A DNA stretch of 64,000 nucleotides, taken from IMG/VR virus record IMGVR_UViG_3300021389_000005, positions 1-64,000 of that record. The stretch is one strand, 5' to 3'. This stretch comes from a virus. This document shows positions 40,238 through 47,613 of this stretch, one piece after another. Each line of letters starts with the position of its first letter. Position 1 is the stretch's first letter. A program made the translations under genes and the position numbers. Below the pieces are notes generated by a model that was not told the origin of the DNA, searched no databases, and worked only from the letters and a program-made list of their open reading frames with translations.

Positions 40238-40579
40238 GAAAGAATTAAATATAAATATAAAAAGAAATAAAACAAAATAAAAAATGGCACATACATACAC
40301 AAGAACAGTAACAGTAGTTCCAAGCGATGATAATTATGAATGGCAGAATCCTGCAGGGTGGATAACCATTAATCAAGTTGGAAGCTCTGATACGTGGGAG
40401 ATTACAGTATCTGATAATACGACTAGTCAAAATAGGTCAGCAATATTAACGGTTAATCATTCTGATGGTGCAACTACTAATTCTATTACAGTAAATCAAG
40501 CTGGTACAGGTGGAATAACAGCATCTCCAACTCCACAGCCTAGTCCAAGTTCGAGTGCAATACCTCCAACTCCGACACC
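39725..40579 (+). repeat. 32-bp repeat shared by two adjacent fibre genes (Pro/Thr linkers)
   Basis: The stretch 39725-39756 in the collagen-like gene is identical to 40548-40579 in the BACON gene (32 bases, beginning AGTTCGAGTGCAATACC). It encodes the S-S-S-A-I-P-P-T-P-T-P linker. Related Pro/Thr/Ser coding segments lie at about 31312-31350 and 40159-40206. Sequence identity at linkers between tip domains gives homology for domain exchange. Confidence 0.9.
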
Positions 40580-41228
40580 AAGTAATTCGGCAGCAGCTGA
40601 AACAATAGCTGTTACATTTAATAACACATCACTTGCTAACTTTTTATTAGATGATGATAACGGTGGAAAAGGAGGAGGGGCAGGCTCAGCCTCACTAACA
40701 TATAGCTATAATTATAGCGGTACGACATCTGGGAATTTAGTACCTGTAATTACACAAATCGATCCTAGGATTTCGGTTACTTTTGCTCACGGTACATCTG
40801 CCGGCGGAGTTACATACGGTTCAATCTACATTAACAGTATAGACACTGGTGGTTGTCCAGCACAAGGTTTAACATTAACTGATTTAATAATATCTCATCC
40901 TGGTAATAGTAATGCAACATATACTTTAAATGGTAGCTTAACGCAAGCCTTTGTCTGTAATGATTTCCAAGTCTATAAAGGCACTAGCCCATCGAATGCA
41001 TGTCTCCAAATAGGAAGTGGAGCAGATACATATTCATCAGCTGATGCAACTTGGCAAAATGGAACGATATTATTTGACGGAGCCAACGGTTCAATAACAC
41101 CAGCAGAAGAAGACAGATATTACATACACCCTCTTGTTTCTTCTAATGCTATTTGGTACAATAGAATAGGTGGACTAGGTTTAGAATTAAGTACATCTCA
41201 ATGTAGTGATTTTAGTACATCTTCTTAA
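40284..41228 (+). CDS. BACON-domain fibre/adhesin protein
   Basis: Residues about 1-77 have the BACON pattern (Bacteroidota-associated carbohydrate-binding fold): a W-I-T-I strand, then W-E-I-T-V-S-D-N-T-T, R-S-A-I-L-T-V and S-I-T-V-N-Q-A-G. BACON domains bind glycans or mucins in Bacteroidota proteins and occur in crAss-like phages. A Pro/Thr/Ser linker (about 80-108) joins it to a beta domain. The C-terminal ~100 residues (S-N-A-C-L, T-Y-S-S-A-D-A-T-W-Q-N-G-T-I-L-F, I-W-Y-N-R-I) are a copy of the cysteine module of the giant protein. Probably a host-binding accessory of the tail. No signal peptide. Confidence 0.8.
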   Translation: MAHTYTRTVTVVPSDDNYEWQNPAGWITINQVGSSDTWEITVSDNTTSQNRSAILTVNHSDGATTNSITVNQAGTGGITASPTPQPSPSSSAIPPTPTPSNSAAAETIAVTFNNTSLANFLLDDDNGGKGGGAGSASLTYSYNYSGTTSGNLVPVITQIDPRISVTFAHGTSAGGVTYGSIYINSIDTGGCPAQGLTLTDLIISHPGNSNATYTLNGSLTQAFVCNDFQVYKGTSPSNACLQIGSGADTYSSADATWQNGTILFDGANGSITPAEEDRYYIHPLVSSNAIWYNRIGGLGLELSTSQCSDFSTSS

Positions 41229-41247
41229 AATAATAATATTATAAACA

Positions 41248-42051
41248 ATGGAAGTAATTAAGAAAATATTTGGCAATAAGAACACCCTAACATTTGTACT
41301 GGGTGCTCTTTTTGTGTTGTTATTTTTAAGACAATGCAACCAAGTGGCCTCTTTGAAACAAGATGTTAAATATGCACAAGAAGATGCTAGTATTTCTTTA
41401 AATAATTTGTTAGCTGCCCAAGATTCTGTTACTGTTTTAAAAAATGATAACGGTGATCAATTGGCACAGATAAGATCTTATAAAGTTGATTTATCAATTA
41501 AAGATAATAAGCTTCTCAAGATGACTAATAAGTATAAAAAAGCACTAGACTTAAATGATGATTTATCAGATGTTAATTCCTTGATATCTGCTGAATTAGA
41601 AATTAAAGATAGTTTACTAGCAAACACAAGCGTAACTCAAATAGATTCAACTACTGCTGAAGTTAAATATGAATCATTTAAAGATTATGGTAACGGTAAC
41701 AGCAGATCTCTATTTGGAACTTCTACATTAAAATATGATTTCGGTCAATTTAGAGTTTTAGATAGTAAATTTGAATTAAAACAAACGCTGAGTTTATTTG
41801 CCGCTATAGAAAATGTAGATGGTGCGGATAAATTAAAATTAAGTACTAGTTATCCTGGTATAGAAATTAAAGACATTGAAAACATAAACTTAATCAACAC
41901 TCGTTTAAATAGAAAACTTGAAAAAAAATCAGGGTGGTCTATTGGAATTGGAGTTGGTTATGGAATAAACTTAAATAATAATCAAGTAATTAGTACTGGT
42001 CCTTCTATTGGTTTAGGAGTGTATTGGTCACCTAAATTTTTGAGATTCTAA
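41248..42051 (+). CDS. Spanin-like membrane protein with outer-membrane-type C-terminus
   Basis: One N-terminal transmembrane helix (about 13-28, F-V-L-G-A-L-F-V-L-L-F-L) is followed by a long coiled coil (about 32-125) and a beta region. The end has alternating glycine/hydrophobic strands (S-I-G-I-G-V-G-Y-G-I, then S-I-G-L-G-V-Y-W) and a terminal phenylalanine, the mark of outer-membrane beta-barrel strands. An inner-membrane anchor joined by a coiled coil to an outer-membrane-type end fits a one-piece spanin that fuses or disrupts both membranes at lysis. No lipobox is visible. It lies between fibre genes, away from any recognisable endolysin, so the role is inferred from architecture. Confidence 0.6.
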   Translation: MEVIKKIFGNKNTLTFVLGALFVLLFLRQCNQVASLKQDVKYAQEDASISLNNLLAAQDSVTVLKNDNGDQLAQIRSYKVDLSIKDNKLLKMTNKYKKALDLNDDLSDVNSLISAELEIKDSLLANTSVTQIDSTTAEVKYESFKDYGNGNSRSLFGTSTLKYDFGQFRVLDSKFELKQTLSLFAAIENVDGADKLKLSTSYPGIEIKDIENINLINTRLNRKLEKKSGWSIGIGVGYGINLNNNQVISTGPSIGLGVYWSPKFLRF

Positions 42052-42056
42052 ACAAT

Positions 42057-44123
42057 ATGGCAAAATCATCAAGATATTTCAGGATAGACGAAGACGTTTT
42101 ATTAGAATTCATATATCACGATCAAAGTAATCCAGACGCTACTAAAATTGAAGTAGACGATAACGGCAGTGAAGTAAAATTCTTAGATACTGTAAGAAAT
42201 GTACCGACTGCCTCTAGGCATTTAATAAATGAATTAGGTAGTGATGTTGTAAACTTTGACGTTACAACAATTAGTGGATATTTATCTATAGAAAACTTTG
42301 CTGCAAGAACTTTACTTTTGCAAAATGGTAAAACTTATAAATTTGATTTATCTGCATTAGATAGTCCAGAATTATTTTCAGTTAGTGGAACTTTAGGAAT
42401 ATGGTCATATTCAGCCGTTACTAAAATTGGTAAATATATTCCTAATCAAAATGGAACAGTTGAATATAATTACCCAAACCTTATTGGTGGTAAAATAATA
42501 GTAGATACCAGGGCAAATCCTCTGTTTTCTACACCAGATGAAGTTACTGGTAATGATATTAATCAACCAATTGGAAGATATCATGGCATTAGAGTACCTA
42601 ATGATGAATCTAGATATGCATTATTAGGATATGATTCAACAGGATATTATGAAATGTTTAATTACATAAATAACAATGCAGGTTGGACAGGTGGTAATGA
42701 AGCTGATCTTATTAATTATCAAGTAGAAGCTACTCAAAATATTAATTATATTCAGTATGATTCTATAAGATTGCATTTAAAAAGTGGATATAGTTTTTCT
42801 GCGAGAGACTATGAAGGTTTCTTATTAGAAGTTACAGCAGATAGAACAACTGGAATTAAAAATTATTTAACACAGTTAGTGTACCTTAACACTAGTAATT
42901 ACGAATATGCTAATCCAAGACCTTTTATTTTAGGTGAAACTTTATGGAGTAAATTTATTGAAATTAAAATTCCTTCTATTATAGGTCAGAATTCAGAATT
43001 TAAAGATAGATTTTATGGAGATGGAACAATAGGATCAAGTGATCTAGATCCAGCCACAAACTATGGAATAAGTTTTAAACTAATAGATAAATTAGAGGTT
43101 GGTAATGGTTTTGATTATTTTTACACAAGTGAAGAAAATAAGTTTAGTGTTTCTAGAGAAGATGAATATCAAGATTTTACAGTTGTAATAGAAGATGCAA
43201 ACGACGGAGATTATTTTAAAATATATGGTGAAAAAGATAACTCTATAGGAGCATTCGAAGCATATGTACTAGACAGGATTCAAACAACATCAGATGATAT
43301 AATAGCAATATTCGACGTAGATGTATTTGAACAAATAGGTACTGCATATGTAAAAACAAACGAATTAACTTTTACACAATATGAAGATTTTAATGATCCT
43401 ATATTGTTTAGACCTATTATAAAGAATGCAAATGTTGCGGTTAACTTTTCTATTGAAGTAACTATGCGAATTTACAATCAAACAGATAATACACAAATAG
43501 TCAAAAGAGCTAGTATGATTTTAAATCAGGCTGGTAAATACGGTAAAAAACTTTCGGCACTAAAAATCAATAGTCCTAACATAATGACTGAGGTTTATAA
43601 TATATTACCTAATTTATCAGGTAATAAAGTAATTAAAAGTTTGATTATGGATAGTGTGCCTAGATCTGTTAAAGTTGTGCCTGCATTTATGGAAAGACAC
43701 AATATTATAGCAACATCTTCCAAAGTTAAATTAGAAGGTGAAGGTGAAAATCCAATGATTAAAGATGTTGAAGAAATTGAAACTTCGGCATTCATGACAG
43801 AAGGCAATATTAAAATTAGTATTCCTCCATTTGCATGTTATTTTAAATTTGTAATTTCTAAAAAAATAGGAGATGATATTCAATTTATTTCCTTTGAAAA
43901 TGCTGAAAGATTAGTACTATCGTTTGGAGATGGTACAAATAAATTAGTATTTAATCATATATCCAATAAAGACATAGATATGGGTGAAGGTGAAGTTTTA
44001 TTTAAAATAAATGAAGCTAACGCTAAGGCAATTAGAAATATGAGTAATAACAGATTTTATATTAGCGTAGATAATGGCATTGAACAAACATACGTAACCT
44101 CTGGAGAATTTATAAAAGCATAA
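42057..44123 (+). CDS. Virion structural protein, 688 aa
   Basis: Not recognised. Polar and beta-rich, beginning M-A-K-S-S-R-Y-F-R-I-D-E-D-V-L-L-E-F, with jelly-roll or Ig-like strand patterns throughout (V-S-G-T-L-G-I-W-S-Y near 110-120; S-F-E-N-A-E-R-L-V-L near 615-625) and an acidic/glycine segment at about 560-575. It starts five bases after the spanin-like gene and is coupled to the tube-like gene below, so it belongs to the tail/baseplate set. No motif allows a specific name. Confidence 0.6.
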   Translation: MAKSSRYFRIDEDVLLEFIYHDQSNPDATKIEVDDNGSEVKFLDTVRNVPTASRHLINELGSDVVNFDVTTISGYLSIENFAARTLLLQNGKTYKFDLSALDSPELFSVSGTLGIWSYSAVTKIGKYIPNQNGTVEYNYPNLIGGKIIVDTRANPLFSTPDEVTGNDINQPIGRYHGIRVPNDESRYALLGYDSTGYYEMFNYINNNAGWTGGNEADLINYQVEATQNINYIQYDSIRLHLKSGYSFSARDYEGFLLEVTADRTTGIKNYLTQLVYLNTSNYEYANPRPFILGETLWSKFIEIKIPSIIGQNSEFKDRFYGDGTIGSSDLDPATNYGISFKLIDKLEVGNGFDYFYTSEENKFSVSREDEYQDFTVVIEDANDGDYFKIYGEKDNSIGAFEAYVLDRIQTTSDDIIAIFDVDVFEQIGTAYVKTNELTFTQYEDFNDPILFRPIIKNANVAVNFSIEVTMRIYNQTDNTQIVKRASMILNQAGKYGKKLSALKINSPNIMTEVYNILPNLSGNKVIKSLIMDSVPRSVKVVPAFMERHNIIATSSKVKLEGEGENPMIKDVEEIETSAFMTEGNIKISIPPFACYFKFVISKKIGDDIQFISFENAERLVLSFGDGTNKLVFNHISNKDIDMGEGEVLFKINEANAKAIRNMSNNRFYISVDNGIEQTYVTSGEFIKA

Positions 44124-44124
44124 T

Positions 44125-44676
44125 ATGATTTTAAATAGTAGAAATAATACGTTTGACTTTAAGTTCCCTAGGAATTTTATACCAGCAGAAGTAGCTGAGA
44201 AATATAAAACATACCTGACAAAAGTACCTGGATCAATGTTAGCAGAACCTATAGATTTTGTTAACTATTCTATACAAGGTGTAAATATACCAGGTGTTTC
44301 TTTCGATCCTATATCGCAGGCAGATAACGATGGTTCTATAAGATATCAAAGAGGTGCAGTCCCTATTCAAAATACAATTGAGAGGCAATTTACAGTGACT
44401 ATGCAATTATTAGATGGTTTTATAAATTATTGGATAATGATGGACACTCTATTATATTATTATGCAAGATCAACTACAGAACCATATACAGAACCTTTAA
44501 CATTAAGAATTTTAGATTCTGAAGGTGCATCGGTTGCATATATGCAATTTGCTAAACCGATAATGAACTCTATTAATGAACTTAATTTAAATTTCTCAGA
44601 TAACATATCTGAATTTAGTACGTTTGAAATTAATTTTTATTACAATCAGCTTAAACTAAGAATAGAATTAGACTAA
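44125..44676 (+). CDS. Tail-tube-like/baseplate protein, 183 aa
   Basis: The N-terminal half contains F-D-F-K-F-P-R-N-F, then F-V-N-Y-S-I-Q-G-V-N-I-P-G-V-S-F, followed by I-E-R-Q-F-T-V-T-M-Q-L-L-D-G-F-I-N-Y-W and a final strand pair (L-T-L-R-I-L-D-S, F-E-I-N-F-Y-Y-N). This is the strand order of the tail-tube fold (gp19/gp54/gp48-like proteins), with a helix around W-I-M-M-D-T-L-L-Y-Y-Y. The size suits a tube or tube-initiator subunit. The identification is structural inference from patterning, not a clear motif match. Confidence 0.55.
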   Translation: MILNSRNNTFDFKFPRNFIPAEVAEKYKTYLTKVPGSMLAEPIDFVNYSIQGVNIPGVSFDPISQADNDGSIRYQRGAVPIQNTIERQFTVTMQLLDGFINYWIMMDTLLYYYARSTTEPYTEPLTLRILDSEGASVAYMQFAKPIMNSINELNLNFSDNISEFSTFEINFYYNQLKLRIELD

Positions 44677-44686
44677 TATATACAAT

Positions 44687-45238
44687 ATGAAACATTTACT
44701 TACATTAGAAAGCTATTACTCTTATAAAGATTTTGAAAAAGGAAGATGGGGAACTCCATCTGAAATAGAAGAAGATTTACGTATGGGTATTATTAAATTA
44801 CTAACATATGGCGGAATTGCAGATAACTTAGATGACGTTATATATGTAGATCAATCAAGCGATAAAGGTATTAAGTGGGAAATTACTATTAAACACTCAG
44901 AAGGTAAAGATATCGTACACGCATATAAAAGAACTAATTGGAGAGGGCAATATGAATTCTATTTGAATAAGAAAAAGTCTTCTGAATATGAAATTCAACA
45001 AATGTTCTTACAAAAGTTTGTATCGCCACTAGATCAATATTTAGCTTCAATGAAGTCGTTTGATAAACACTATCAATATGCAGATGATAATAGATCCTAC
45101 AAAAGTGGGTCGGCACATGCCGAAAGATTAAGAGAAATGTATAAAATATTACAATCTTCGGACAAAAAGAAAGCATATAAAGAATTTAATAAAAAACATG
45201 GAACTGATTTACCGTTTAAAGACTTTTCAGGATCATAA
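44687..45238 (+). CDS. Unknown protein with a CTS-like N-terminus, 183 aa
   Basis: Begins M-K-H-L-L-T-L-E-S-Y-Y-S-Y-K-D-F. The M-K-H-L start (and the first 12 bases of DNA) is shared with the two small leader-bearing genes near 57.5-58 kb, but no clean I/L-x-E cut site follows, so leader function is uncertain. The rest is charged and helical, with a beta patch (W-E-I-T-I-K-H-S-E-G-K). No domain recognised. It heads the short run before the resolvase and could be a packaged protein. Confidence 0.6.
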   Translation: MKHLLTLESYYSYKDFEKGRWGTPSEIEEDLRMGIIKLLTYGGIADNLDDVIYVDQSSDKGIKWEITIKHSEGKDIVHAYKRTNWRGQYEFYLNKKKSSEYEIQQMFLQKFVSPLDQYLASMKSFDKHYQYADDNRSYKSGSAHAERLREMYKILQSSDKKKAYKEFNKKHGTDLPFKDFSGS

Positions 45239-45258
45239 ATATCAAAGATATATACAAT

Positions 45259-45627
45259 ATGAAAACATTTAATAAATATTTAGTAGAGGAGAAGATCACA
45301 GAAAATGACATTGATGTTCTTAAAGAAAACCTACAGTCTGAGTGGACGCCTGAATTAGAATCTAAAATAGATGCAGCAATAGAGGAATTTTGTAAAACTT
45401 ACCAAAACGAAGATGGTACTTATGACTTAGACAAGTTAAATGAAGAAATAACTAACGAAGGTCTTTTAGGTTCTATTATAGGTGGTTTAACTGGATTTGC
45501 TCTAGGAAAATCAGTTGGTAAATTATTAGCTAGAGTACTAGGTATTCAAAAAGGTATATTATTTGATTTATTAACTTCAAGACTTGTAGGTGCTGCATTA
45601 GGTGCTAGTCTTGGTAAAAGATTCTAA
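45259..45627 (+). CDS. Internal-head-type protein with glycine-zipper membrane domain
   Basis: The N-terminus M-K-T-F-N-K-Y-L-V-E is very close to the capsid-targeting sequence of T4 internal protein III as I remember it (MKTYQEFIAE), with L-V-E as the expected protease cut. Residues about 15-65 are acidic and helical, with another L-N-E at 56-58. The last 55 residues (G-L-L-G-S-I-I-G-G-L-T-G-F-A-L-G-K, then L-V-G-A-A-L-G-A-S-L-G) are glycine-zipper sequence typical of membrane-inserting proteins. I infer a packaged protein that inserts in the host membrane during or after DNA ejection. The RuvC-like gene starts on the next base. Confidence 0.65.
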   Translation: MKTFNKYLVEEKITENDIDVLKENLQSEWTPELESKIDAAIEEFCKTYQNEDGTYDLDKLNEEITNEGLLGSIIGGLTGFALGKSVGKLLARVLGIQKGILFDLLTSRLVGAALGASLGKRF

Positions 45628-46281
45628 ATGAATTACGTTTCAGTAGATTTTTCTTTAAATTCTCCAGGTATTTGTATTTTCAATACAGAATCCAACACAC
45701 ATCATTATATAAGTTACGTTAAACCGGGTTTAGGTACTAAGAAAGAACAAAAGCTTCAAGAGGACATTAGTCTACTAAGCGATGTTACTTTAGTATATCA
45801 ACAAGACTGGAAAACCACATTTGGTGATTACTCTAAAAATGAGCTAGCTAAGGTTAGAAGATATATGGCCACTGCTGACCAAATTATTAATATTATTTTA
45901 GGAATTACTAAAACTAAGAATGATTATATTATAGCATTCGAAGGAACTTCTTATGGTTCTAAAATGGGAACTAATAATATAATTGACATGGCTGCGGGTG
46001 CCGCTATTCTTAAAGAACAAATGATTTCTCAACTTCACGTTAAAGACATATTGACTGTTGCTCCTACTACAATTAAGAAGTTTGCTGGCAAGGGTAACAT
46101 GAATAAGCTTCAGTTGTTTGAGGCATATCAGCAAAATGTGAACGATGACCCAATCTTAGCTCGAAGCCCCTTGCATTCCATGATCAAAGATCTTGAAATT
46201 GGGAAAAAGATCCCGAAGCCGTTAGACGACCTAGTCGATGCGTATTTCTTGGTTACATACGTTTCAAACCCCTCGACCTAA
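45628..46281 (+). CDS. RuvC/RNase H-fold Holliday-junction resolvase-like nuclease
   Basis: An acidic-residue pattern of RuvC-type nucleases: Asp7 in the first strand (V-S-V-D-F-S-L-N-S-P-G), Glu105 in I-I-A-F-E-G-T-S-Y-G, and the C-terminal Asp pair in P-L-D-D-L-V-D-A-Y-F-L (200/201 and 204). These would bind two metal ions to cleave branched DNA, needed to resolve recombination intermediates before packaging. T4 uses an unrelated enzyme (gp49, endonuclease VII). 217 aa is slightly longer than RuvC. It lies just upstream of the gp32/primase/UvsY/UvsW block. Confidence 0.8.
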   Translation: MNYVSVDFSLNSPGICIFNTESNTHHYISYVKPGLGTKKEQKLQEDISLLSDVTLVYQQDWKTTFGDYSKNELAKVRRYMATADQIINIILGITKTKNDYIIAFEGTSYGSKMGTNNIIDMAAGAAILKEQMISQLHVKDILTVAPTTIKKFAGKGNMNKLQLFEAYQQNVNDDPILARSPLHSMIKDLEIGKKIPKPLDDLVDAYFLVTYVSNPST

Positions 46282-46429
46282 TCTTTCCTCCAGACTTAGA
46301 TAACATTTGTTATATGCTAGTTGTGAGAAACTGTTTCATATTTTAATTATTTATTTTTAATGAGTCTCTCCATGAAACAATTGGGAACTAAGATATATAA
46401 TAAGTATAATAATTAAAGTATTAATTTAT
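46282..46429 (+). promoter_or_regulatory. Leader region with palindromes and GATATATAAT motif
   Basis: 148 non-coding bases before the small gene and gp32. It holds a 14-base palindrome (ATAACA TT TGTTAT, 46300-46313), an 8-base inverted repeat (TGTTTCAT 46332-46339, ATGAAACA 46372-46379) around an AT-rich 32-base loop, and an exact GATATATAAT at 46392-46401, 38 bases before the small gene's ATG. These could be an operator plus promoter, or RNA structure upstream of gp32. Confidence 0.5.
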
Positions 46430-46600
46430 ATGTTGATTACTATTGAATACCTTCGTCTAATTAAGATCCTCGAAAAAATGGTGATAGCGAACCAGCTTAC
46501 CGAAAAGGAAGCGTCAGAGTTACTTCACAAGTCAGGACTGATTAAGTTAGAGGAAAATAGATGGAAGGAACCTTCAGGAGCAATCTTAGCAATTAGTTGA
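46430..46600 (+). CDS. Small unknown protein, 56 aa
   Basis: Starts MLITIEYLRLIKILEKM and ends in A-I-L-A-I-S. It is mainly helical with a short leucine-rich N-terminus, and an L-T-E-K-E-A-S-E-L-L segment in the middle suggests a small helix-turn-helix-like or coiled-coil fold. It has a good promoter-like motif 38 bases upstream and stays open between clear signals, so it is probably real despite its size. It lies just before gp32, separated by an 86-base gap with no other signal I recognise. Confidence 0.55.
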   Translation: MLITIEYLRLIKILEKMVIANQLTEKEASELLHKSGLIKLEENRWKEPSGAILAIS

Positions 46601-46686
46601 AACTATTTATTATTATACACTATAAGGTAACGAAAGAACATTAAAGTAATTTCAAGTATTAAACAATTAAACAATTTAAAGGTATT

Positions 46687-47613
46687 ATGAGCGAATCATT
46701 TGACATTTTTAACTTGGGCGTAGAAGACGTAGAAACGCATCAGCCCGAAAGAACAACAGTAAACGAAGTTTACAAGCCAACAGCCGATGACGGCAAAGAC
46801 GGAACTTATAAAGCGCTAATCCGCTTCGTTCCAAATCCAGAGAATCCAAGAAATTCTCTAATTCAAAAATACGTACACTGGTTAACTAATTCTAGTGGTG
46901 ACGGTAAATTGGTAGATTCACCATCTTCAATAGGTGAAAAATGCCCAATCGCAGATGTATTCTGGAAACTGAGAAAATCAGATTCAGCAGTAGATCGCAA
47001 GTCATCAGAGAAATTAAAGAGACGTCAGCAGTATTATTCTTTAATTAAGATCGTAAAAGATCCACAAAACCCAGAATTAGAAGGTACTTATAAAGTATTT
47101 AAATTCGGTTACAAGATTAAAGAAAAAATCGATGCTGAATTGAAACCAGATTTCGGTGAACCAACACAGGTGTTTGACCTATTTGAAGGCAAAAACTTCG
47201 AATTGATCATTACTCGCCAAGGTGAATATAATAACTACGATAAATCTAAGTTCTCTGCTAGTACTTCTGCAATTTTAATGGGCGATGCTCCAGCAGAAAG
47301 AAATAAAGAAACGATGACTGCAATCAAAGCTGAGCTTGAAAATGCACCATCTCTTGTGAACTATGATTACAAAGCATGGGACGAAGATACTAGATCTTTT
47401 GTAAATGATGTACTAAGAATGTACTTAAATCCTGGAGATTCTATCTCTGCGATGACAAGTAGTTCAACATCTACACCAAAGAAAGCTACTACAAGTGCAA
47501 CAACAGTAGTTGAAGCAGCAGCTCCGGCTCCTGCAAAGACAGAATCAAAAGAAACTGCTGCAGTTAGTACAGATGATGATCTTGATTCTTTCTTGAATGA
47601 CCTCGACATCTAA
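46687..47613 (+). CDS. 32: Single-stranded-DNA-binding protein, gp32-like
   Basis: Covers ssDNA in replication, recombination and repair. The core has the gp32 pattern (Y-K-A-L-I-R-F-V-P-N-P, H-W-L-T-N, G-E-K-C-P-I-A-D-V-F-W-K-L, Y-Y-S-L-I-K-I-V-K-D-P-Q-N-P-E-L-E-G, V-F-K-F-G-Y-K-I). It ends with a linker rich in T/A/P and an acidic tail (DDDLDSFLNDLDI, 296-308) that in gp32 recruits partner proteins. Only one cysteine (86) lies in the region where T4 gp32 has its zinc ligands, so the zinc site is probably missing, as in some marine T4-like phages. The primase gene overlaps its 3' end by 17 bases. Confidence 0.9.
   Translation: MSESFDIFNLGVEDVETHQPERTTVNEVYKPTADDGKDGTYKALIRFVPNPENPRNSLIQKYVHWLTNSSGDGKLVDSPSSIGEKCPIADVFWKLRKSDSAVDRKSSEKLKRRQQYYSLIKIVKDPQNPELEGTYKVFKFGYKIKEKIDAELKPDFGEPTQVFDLFEGKNFELIITRQGEYNNYDKSKFSASTSAILMGDAPAERNKETMTAIKAELENAPSLVNYDYKAWDEDTRSFVNDVLRMYLNPGDSISAMTSSSTSTPKKATTSATTVVEAAAPAPAKTESKETAAVSTDDDLDSFLNDLDI

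Noticed and set aside
40064-40323. Short + and - strand frames across the fibre-gene boundary
   Set aside because: They are in other frames of the Pro/Thr linker DNA and have no continuation or start context.
46261-46430. Possible tRNA or other structured RNA gene in the largest non-coding gap
   Set aside because: No cloverleaf, anticodon arm or T-loop consensus; only short palindromes and AT-rich sequence.
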